The translations under genes were made by a program, and so were the position numbers. DNA of 38,768 bases from Bifidobacteriaceae bacterium. GTDB lineage: Bacteria > Actinomycetota > Actinomycetes > Actinomycetales > WQXJ01. The stretch's first letter is position 1. Each line of letters starts with the position of its first letter. Positions 25,885 through 33,089 of this stretch are shown piece after piece. The stretch is from NCBI GenBank assembly GCA_031255835.1, contig JAIRRT010000123.1:1-38768 (forward strand). The letters run 5' to 3'. The notes beneath the pieces were generated by a model. The model was not told the origin of the DNA. It was given only the letters and a program-made list of their open reading frames with translations, and did no database searches.

Positions 25885-28800
25885 TTAGGCGGTGACTGTG
25901 ACCGTGTACTTCTTGGTCTTGTTACCGGCCTTGACGGTGATTGTGGCCTTGCCGGCCTGCTTGGCGATCAGCCTGCCGGTCTTGTCCAGCTGGACTGCAC
26001 CGGACTTGGAGGCGGCGAACGTGATCTTCACGCCGGTCGCCTTGGCCGGAGAGTACTTGCCGGTCAGCCAGGCAGTCTGGCCAATCTTCATCGTCTTTGG
26101 CACGCCGGTGGCCGAAACCTTGGTCACCTTGGCGGCCTTGGACCGCTTGGCCAGGACGGTCACCTTGAGCTTGATGCTCTTGGAACCGGCCTTCACCGTG
26201 ATGGTCGCCTTGCCAGCCTTGCGGGCGCTGATCTTGCCGGACTGGCTGACCGAGGCCACAGAGGACTTCGAGGACTTCCAGACCAGCTTCGAGGTGCCAC
26301 CAGTTTCGGTGAACGCCTTGACTGGGATGCTGACCGACTTGCCGGCCACCAGCGTGATCCTGACCTGAGAGGCCTGGAGACGGACGATGGCGGTCGGATC
26401 CGGAACCGGAGCCGGAGTGAGCGTGGGCTGAGCCTGAGGATCTTGCGTGCCCGAGGCGCTCGGCGAGGGTTCGGGTGTACTCGGAGACGGAGACGCCGGC
26501 GGATCCGACGGCTTGTCCTTGTCACCCGGATCCTGCGGATCGTCATCGTCATCCTCACCTGGGGTCACCGGGGGAGCCGCAGCGATTTCCAAACTGGCCA
26601 TGGCATCGCCCAGATCGCGAATTGCCTTGTCGACGTCGGCCTGGCGCACCGAGTCACGGTCCGCATTCAGGATTGCCTGGGCCAGAGCCACAGCAACGCC
26701 CAACCTGGCAACCGAAGCCGGCGTGTAGCCGGAGCCATCGATCTTCTTGGCAAGGATGATCGAGGATTCCAGCCCGGAGCGGTTCACCGAGGCGACCAAA
26801 CCGGCCAGAGCCGACCGAACGGCATCGGCGGCTGCGGCAGCTTGAGCGGGACTCGAAGCGTTGGCGGCCTGCGTTAGGGCTGCCTGCAACGAGGCCCAGC
26901 TGGCCCGCGTGTAGGTGGCCTCGTTCAGACCGAGCGCCTCAACTGACTCCACAACCGCTGCCAACTCGGCGTGTGCCGGGTCCGGTCCGGGGGTCAATTC
27001 CAGGCCGGCCAGCGCCGCATTGATGGCTGTCAACGCAGCCGCCACGTCAGCTTGGGTGACCTCAAGCGGAGCCAACACCATGGCGCGAGCAGCCTCAATG
27101 GCCTGCGTAATGCCGGCCCAGCTGTCCGCGGTGTAGATGGATGAATCCAGCTGGCCAGCCGCGTTGATCGATGCCGTCAGTGCGGCGGTGTTGCCACGGG
27201 CAACCAGGCCGGCGATGGCGGAATCGACTCGCGCAGTAGCCTGCGCCACGTCAGCATCGGTGGCGTCTTCATCTGCCACAACAGCTTCAGCCGCAGCAAC
27301 CGCGTCGAGCAGTTCAGACCAGGACGAACCAGTGAAGGCAGTCGAATCGCCAACAGCGAGGCGCGCCTCGCCGTCATCGACAGCGGCCTGGAGGTCTTCC
27401 CTGTCAGCCACCGCGGCGTGGATAGCCAGCGGAGCGGAAACAATCCTGGTCGAGCCGAGTTCTCCATGGACGCCCGTCACGGCCACGGACAGTTCATGTC
27501 CGGCATCGGCGGCCACGGGCACGTACTCGCTACCGCTGGCACCTGGGATGGCAACGCCATCCAGCAGCCACTCGATGGAAACCGAATCCGGCGCCACTGA
27601 CCACCGCGGCATTGAAGCCAAGACGGCCAGGCCCACGTGACCGTAGATCGTGCCGACAATGACCTCGGGCGGCGCAACCGCCGTCAGCTCGTCAGATCCG
27701 TCAGCGATCACCGTGATCAGTGCCGACTTGGTGGCTGTCACCAGCCCGGCCTTGGCAGTCACGCTCACGCGGGCAAGTCCCGGGCTAGTGGCCGTGAAGA
27801 CACCCGCGGGGGTGACCGTGGCGCCTGCTGTGTTGATGTCCATCGGAATCAATCCATAAGACACTGCAACTGGGCCAGTGGCATCCTCGACGTCCACTTC
27901 CGCCTCCAGATTCACACCGGCCTGCGCCTGCGACAAGTCGACGCGCGATGACGGGAACGTGATTGAAGAAATCCGGTCAGTTGGCGGTTCGGTGACCGTC
28001 AGATCGGTGAACGTCACGGCCGAATCGGGCGTGCTGCTGGCGTCGTTGTAGGTGAACATCATGAACCTGGGGGCGCTGAACGCCTTGTTGAGCGTCCCCG
28101 CAATCTGAGTGAAGGTGACACCGTCAGGCGACCAGAACGCCCGATAGGTATCGCCAATCTTCACAATCCGCAAATACAGATCGGTCGCTGTGGTGCCTAC
28201 CGTTCCCTGGGACGCACCGGTACCACCGTTTTCTGCTGCGAACTGGACCAGGGCCGAGTCATCCTGGATGCGCACTAGCTTGATGTAGTCCGAATCACTG
28301 CCATATATGCCGATGCCGGCCTGCTCGTAGTTACCGTTCAGCCTTGCCACGTTCATGTGGACTGTCGCCATCCAGTCGCCGATGGCGTTGTGGGTGAACA
28401 GGTTCTTGCCGCCGGAGGTGTTTCCCCAAAGGCCACCGGCCTCGGTGTTGATGGTCAGACCTTCATCGCCATACTCGACGGCTCCAGCGCTCTCGCGAAC
28501 GAATGACCATCCGCCGTTGTCAACCAGATCAACCCGCGTCTTGCCAGCGAAATTGACTGATGCGAGCTCATTGGCCGGATCCGGGCCCTTGGGCGGGGTC
28601 GGCTCACCCACTGTGAGTGACTTGAATGTCGCCACTGGTGCGGGAGTTGGATTGGCACCGTAGTTGCCGAAGGCCAGCTTCACGTTCGAACCAGCGAACG
28701 TGACCGGTGCAAGTGTCACCTCTTCCCACGTGTTGCCATCATCGAAGGAGTAGAAGCCGCGGTAGTTATTGCCGGTCTTCTCCAGACGCAACTTGACGGC

Positions 28801-31800
28801 GGTGGGGGCACCGGTGACCGGAATAGTGGTCCGCTGGCCGCGAGAGGCGGCCGATTCGACCGAGAGCTCGATCTGCCGGCCGTTGTCGAACTGATAGGCG
28901 AGGAAGACGAAGTTGTCATCATCCTGATAGCCGAGCAGAGCGACCTTCTCATAGTTGGTGGCTGGCGGGTTGTCCATATCGACATCAATCGTTGCGGCCC
29001 AATCGCCCGGGGCGTCATGGTAAACGATGTTGCGCGCACCGTTAGCGACAGCACCACCTAGAGCAACGTTGTTCTGATACAGATCATGAACCTCGGTCTG
29101 GATGGCAACGCCCTGCGGCGTGAAGCTCATGGCCTGGCTTGGCCGGCGCACATTCCAGCCAGCGGCAGCCAAACCAGCAGCGTCCATTCCGGCGGCGTTA
29201 ATCGACTCGAGCTGCGCAGGAACCGGCAAAGCATCCACCTGGACACCATCGAACACGAAGGTGCGTGCGGCCGTCTGAGTCTGGTTGCCATTGAAGGCGC
29301 CCAGCATGAAACGAGGCGAATCATAAGCGCGGACAGTCGGTGAACCGATTCTGGTGAAGTTGTCACCGTCCGTTGACCAATAGCCGGTGTAAGTGGAGCC
29401 TTCCTTTGTCAAACGCAGGTAGATCGGCGGAGTTGGGACGCCAGTGCCCGTCTGCCACTGCTGAGGCGTGGACCACTGACCGGCGCTGCCGTTCGTTTCT
29501 ACCAAGAACACCACATTGGGATTGCCATTATTGCGCTGGTAACCAACCTTGATGTAGTTGTTCGTATCGGCCTGAACGCCGATGTAGGCCTGCTGATAGT
29601 TCTGTTCCATCCGCTGGAGGGGCGAGATCTTGACGGTCGCAACCCAAGAGCCGATGGCGTCATGAACAAACATGTTGGCCGGCGGCGCCACAGAGTCATC
29701 TCCTTGATAGAGGTCGCCGCGCTCAGAATCGATCTCGAGGCCGTCCTGGCTTGTGCGCCATGTGGACGGGTTCGGATTGATGATGGACCATTGGGCATCC
29801 GCCAGATCTTGATCTGTCATATCGGCGAAGTCCACAGTGTCGAATTGAGCGGCAAAGACGAACTTGACTGTGTAGACGGTGAATCCACCAGAGGCATCGG
29901 ACACTGTCACAGTGCCACTGTCACCAATGGCAGCGGCGTCTTCCACGGTCACTGTCATGCCTTCGCCAGCCACGCCGCCCAGCGCGGGCGGAGCCTGGCT
30001 GGTTGTCGTCATGTAGTAGGTGTACTGAGATGTCGCCGGATCGAAGCCGTCAACCTCGATGCCACCGACGGTCAGCGAATCGAGCCGAGGAGCCGCGTGG
30101 GTCACTGCCACTGCGAACGAGTCCGAGGCGGTGGTGCCGTCAGCGGTGACCGTGGCGGTGATGGTGGCAACGCCATCGGACACGCCACGAACCTCACCAG
30201 ACCGCGACACTGTGGCGACGGCCGGGTTGGAGGAGGCATACTGGACGATGACGGCCGGGTCAGCCATGTCATAGAAGGACTGATCATTGGCGGCGGCAGT
30301 GGTATCAGACAGAATCGTTGAATTCGGGTTGTCCAGGCGCAGCACTGTTCCCGAGGGAATGGTGCGGACCTGCTGCAAGGTGCGGGTGCGCCCAGCGGTC
30401 ACTTCGAGCGTGGCGGTTGTGGCGGCATCGGCCACAGAGGCGCCGGACTGGAATGTCCAGGTACCCAAATCGATCCGCTCAGCATCTGCTTCCTCATCCC
30501 AGTACCAAAGGTCGGAAACCTTGACATCCAGCCGGACGGTCTTGGACTGATATGCCTTGAGGGCAACCTTCTCGAATGCCACAAGCTTGGACAAGGCACG
30601 GGTCTGGCCGTCAGCCAAAGGCGATGCGGCATAAAGCTGCACCACTGTCCTGCCCGGAACCTCGGTGGTGTTGGTGACATCGATCGAAGCGGTGATCGTA
30701 TCGTCACCTGTTGCAGAGGTCTTGCTCAGCCGCAGGTTCGCATATGAGAAATCGGAGTAGGACAAGCCATGGCCGAACGGGTAGGACACGGCGCCAGTGA
30801 AGTACTGGTAGGTACGGCCCTTGGTGCCATCATGTGGCGCCAAGGCGTAATCCTTAGTGCTCGGCAAATCCGAGTTGTACGAATACCAGGTGAACGGCAG
30901 GCGAGCTGACGGGTTTGTTCCGTCAATTGCCCACAGGACGCGGCCCAGAGCGGTGCCCTGCTTCTGCCCGTTATAGGTGGACCACAAGATGGCCGGAACC
31001 AGATCGCGGAAGCCTTCGATGTTGACTAGCGCGACGGAGGAGACATAGACGATGGTGCGCTTGTTGAGCGCAATCACCGCGTTGGCCAGATCGGCCTGGC
31101 GGGGAATGTTGAGCGAGCTGCGGTCAGATTCCTCCCGCGAATCGTTGGAGCGGGTGCCCACAACGACGATGACGGCATCGGCGTCCTCAATGGCCTCAGC
31201 TTCGGGTTCGCTAAGGGTTGAGCTATCGCCCGTGGCCAGATATGTGACGCTGGCTTCACCGTCGCTCAATTCCGCAACAGTCTCGCGCACACCGTTGAGC
31301 GGGTGGTTACACGGCACTGTGTTGCCGGAGCAGTTGTTGGCGCCGTCTTTGGTTTGGTTGGCTGAATAGTCACCCAGAACCATCTCATCGGCCAAAGTGC
31401 CGACCACAACAATGTTGGTGTTGGAGTCCATGTCCTTGGACAACGGCAGAATCGGATCGGTCTCGTCTTCGGCTGGCTCGTTCTTCAGCAGGACGATGGC
31501 GTCCTCGGACATCTTCTGTGCGATGTCCTGGTGATCGGGAGCCGAGAGCTCCTTCGCGGTCGAATACGCGCTGGCCGGCCACGGATCGGACGAGTCGAAC
31601 TCGCCAGTGCGGAAGCGGGTGGTGAAGGTGCGAACGAGCGAGACATCCAGATCGTCCTCAGTCAACAGGCCCTGATCAATGGCTGGGCCGAGGTTGGAGC
31701 GGTACTGGCCGCCCTGGCAATCGACGTCGGTGCCGGCCTTCAACGAGAACGCTGAGGCTTCGGCGCGCGTGACGCGGTGATCTGAGAACGCGGGGGTCCA

Positions 31801-32739
31801 GTTATGCCCGTTGCCGCCGACATCGTCGATGGCGCCGCAGTCGGAGGTGATGAATCCGTTGAATCCCCAGGTGCGGCGAGCCACCTTCTCGATGAGGAAC
31901 TCGTGGGCAGGGGCGGGAACCCCGTTGACCCGGTTGTAGGCCGTCATCAGCGAGGCGACGCCGTGGTTCTCGGTGACGTTGCGGAACGCCGGCAGGTAGT
32001 ACTCGCGCAGGTCCTTATCGGACATGTTGGAGGAATCACCGTGGCGGTTGTTCTCGTTGTTGTTGGCCGCGTAGTGCTTGGCCGTGGCAACGGTCTTGAG
32101 GTACTTCGGATGGTCAGACTGCAGGCCATCAACGAAGGCTCCACCAATCTCACCCATCAGGTAGGGGTCTTCGCCAAAGCTCTCCTCGGCCCGGCCCCAC
32201 CTGGGGTCACGGCCCATGTTGATGGTTGGCGACCAGTAGGTCAGGCCGATGTCGGTCCGAGAGGAGTTCCACAGGGCGCGGGCCTCATCAGCGGCCATCG
32301 CCAGGCCCTCGCGAACCAGGTCGCGGTCCCAGGTTGCACCGATGCCCAAGCCGGTGGGCAGGCTGGTGGCCTCGCCTACGCGAGCCACGCCGTGCAGAGC
32401 CTCGTTCCAGTAGTGGTAGGTCCGCACACCGAGGCGCGGGATTGCGGCAGCCGGGGTGCCGCCATAGCGTGTGCTGGCAGCGTTGAACTGCGTCAGCTTC
32501 TCAGCCAGGGTCATCCGGGAGATCAGGTCAGCGGCCCGCTCCTCGAAGGAGTAGGCGCCTGAATCGTCCTGATACACGGGGATTGGCGCGGCCGCGACCA
32601 CCGGAGTGGTGCCGAGTGGCACGACGAGCGCACCGAGACCCAAAGCGGCACCAGCGAAGGTCGCCATGGTCTTGTTGCGCCATCGGCGGCGCGCACCTTG
32701 GGGGGTGCGTGAGGGTTGACTTGCAACCACGAAAGCCAT
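25885..32739 (-). CDS. Second giant secreted multidomain GH3 protein, paralogue of the first
   Basis: 2284 aa from MAFVVASQPSRTPQGARRRWRNKTMATFAGAALGLGALVVPLG (signal peptide); AAPIPVYQDDSGAYSFEERAADLISRMTLAEKLTQF, WNEALHGVA, GFITSDCGAIDD; same domain order as the first GH3. Confidence 0.93.
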   Translation of the reverse strand: MAFVVASQPSRTPQGARRRWRNKTMATFAGAALGLGALVVPLGTTPVVAAAPIPVYQDDSGAYSFEERAADLISRMTLAEKLTQFNAASTRYGGTPAAAIPRLGVRTYHYWNEALHGVARVGEATSLPTGLGIGATWDRDLVREGLAMAADEARALWNSSRTDIGLTYWSPTINMGRDPRWGRAEESFGEDPYLMGEIGGAFVDGLQSDHPKYLKTVATAKHYAANNNENNRHGDSSNMSDKDLREYYLPAFRNVTENHGVASLMTAYNRVNGVPAPAHEFLIEKVARRTWGFNGFITSDCGAIDDVGGNGHNWTPAFSDHRVTRAEASAFSLKAGTDVDCQGGQYRSNLGPAIDQGLLTEDDLDVSLVRTFTTRFRTGEFDSSDPWPASAYSTAKELSAPDHQDIAQKMSEDAIVLLKNEPAEDETDPILPLSKDMDSNTNIVVVGTLADEMVLGDYSANQTKDGANNCSGNTVPCNHPLNGVRETVAELSDGEASVTYLATGDSSTLSEPEAEAIEDADAVIVVVGTRSNDSREESDRSSLNIPRQADLANAVIALNKRTIVYVSSVALVNIEGFRDLVPAILWSTYNGQKQGTALGRVLWAIDGTNPSARLPFTWYSYNSDLPSTKDYALAPHDGTKGRTYQYFTGAVSYPFGHGLSYSDFSYANLRLSKTSATGDDTITASIDVTNTTEVPGRTVVQLYAASPLADGQTRALSKLVAFEKVALKAYQSKTVRLDVKVSDLWYWDEEADAERIDLGTWTFQSGASVADAATTATLEVTAGRTRTLQQVRTIPSGTVLRLDNPNSTILSDTTAAANDQSFYDMADPAVIVQYASSNPAVATVSRSGEVRGVSDGVATITATVTADGTTASDSFAVAVTHAAPRLDSLTVGGIEVDGFDPATSQYTYYMTTTSQAPPALGGVAGEGMTVTVEDAAAIGDSGTVTVSDASGGFTVYTVKFVFAAQFDTVDFADMTDQDLADAQWSIINPNPSTWRTSQDGLEIDSERGDLYQGDDSVAPPANMFVHDAIGSWVATVKISPLQRMEQNYQQAYIGVQADTNNYIKVGYQRNNGNPNVVFLVETNGSAGQWSTPQQWQTGTGVPTPPIYLRLTKEGSTYTGYWSTDGDNFTRIGSPTVRAYDSPRFMLGAFNGNQTQTAARTFVFDGVQVDALPVPAQLESINAAGMDAAGLAAAGWNVRRPSQAMSFTPQGVAIQTEVHDLYQNNVALGGAVANGARNIVYHDAPGDWAATIDVDMDNPPATNYEKVALLGYQDDDNFVFLAYQFDNGRQIELSVESAASRGQRTTIPVTGAPTAVKLRLEKTGNNYRGFYSFDDGNTWEEVTLAPVTFAGSNVKLAFGNYGANPTPAPVATFKSLTVGEPTPPKGPDPANELASVNFAGKTRVDLVDNGGWSFVRESAGAVEYGDEGLTINTEAGGLWGNTSGGKNLFTHNAIGDWMATVHMNVARLNGNYEQAGIGIYGSDSDYIKLVRIQDDSALVQFAAENGGTGASQGTVGTTATDLYLRIVKIGDTYRAFWSPDGVTFTQIAGTLNKAFSAPRFMMFTYNDASSTPDSAVTFTDLTVTEPPTDRISSITFPSSRVDLSQAQAGVNLEAEVDVEDATGPVAVSYGLIPMDINTAGATVTPAGVFTATSPGLARVSVTAKAGLVTATKSALITVIADGSDELTAVAPPEVIVGTIYGHVGLAVLASMPRWSVAPDSVSIEWLLDGVAIPGASGSEYVPVAADAGHELSVAVTGVHGELGSTRIVSAPLAIHAAVADREDLQAAVDDGEARLAVGDSTAFTGSSWSELLDAVAAAEAVVADEDATDADVAQATARVDSAIAGLVARGNTAALTASINAAGQLDSSIYTADSWAGITQAIEAARAMVLAPLEVTQADVAAALTAINAALAGLELTPGPDPAHAELAAVVESVEALGLNEATYTRASWASLQAALTQAANASSPAQAAAAADAVRSALAGLVASVNRSGLESSIILAKKIDGSGYTPASVARLGVAVALAQAILNADRDSVRQADVDKAIRDLGDAMASLEIAAAPPVTPGEDDDDDPQDPGDKDKPSDPPASPSPSTPEPSPSASGTQDPQAQPTLTPAPVPDPTAIVRLQASQVRITLVAGKSVSIPVKAFTETGGTSKLVWKSSKSSVASVSQSGKISARKAGKATITVKAGSKSIKLKVTVLAKRSKAAKVTKVSATGVPKTMKIGQTAWLTGKYSPAKATGVKITFAASKSGAVQLDKTGRLIAKQAGKATITVKAGNKTKKYTVTVTA
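26400..26570 (-). other. Acidic and Pro/Ser-rich low-complexity linker in second GH3
   Basis: GEDDDDDPQDPGDKDKPSDPPASPSPSTPEPSPSASGTQDPQAQPTLTPAPVPDPT between FIVAR-like and terminal Big2-like domains; absent from the first GH3. Confidence 0.85.
27960..29850 (-). other. Three tandem ConA-like domains in second GH3
   Basis: 'VDFADMTDQDLADAQWSII...', 'ESINAAGMDAAGLAAAGWNV...', 'ASVNFAGKTRVDLVDNGGWSFV...', each with 'NYEQA/YQQA.IG' and 'LRL.K.G..Y.....S.DG..' motifs. Confidence 0.7.
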
Positions 32740-32760
32740 GTTTGACTGTCCTTTCAGCGC

Positions 32761-32780
32761 GTGTTCGACTAAACGAACAC
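32761..32780. promoter_or_regulatory. Inverted repeat upstream of second GH3 (operator or leader hairpin)
   Basis: GTGTTCG-ACTAAA-CGAACAC, 7-bp arms, about 22-42 bp upstream of the inferred start. Confidence 0.55.
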
Positions 32781-33013
32781 CAGTTGGAACGTGCCTAGTC
32801 GCTCGCCGGATGGAGAGCGCAGCGCGATACCCCAAGGTCGAGGCATCTGGCACGGTTTTCGACCATAACCCCGCGGCAAAACGGTAGCCAAGACAGCGCT
32901 ATGGCAGCTCTGTGGTGTTATCTGTCTCAATCTGCGGACAGTGGCGGCTAGGAATCGCCGAGGTGACCTGCTGAATCGTCCTGGCTGTCAGGTGCGCCGA
33001 TGGGAATAAAAGA

Positions 33014-33050
33014 GGGGTGGCCCCTTCGCTACTGGCGAAGAGGCCACCCC
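33014..33050 (-). terminator. Rho-independent terminator of the GH10 xylanase gene
   Basis: GGGGTGGCCCCTTCGC-TACTG-GCGAAGAGGCCACCCC (16-bp stem, one mismatch), followed on the minus strand by CTCTTTTATTC. Confidence 0.85.
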
Positions 33051-33089
33051 GTTGGGTAAGCCAGAAATTAGCCTATGTTAGGCCAAAAA

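Noticed and set aside
25654-26877. 407-aa plus-strand ORF at the end of the second GH3
   Set aside because: Antisense to the Big2-like tail; composition (GLGGLGD, RRRRRRIRRL) is typical of a frame-shadow of repetitive coding sequence.
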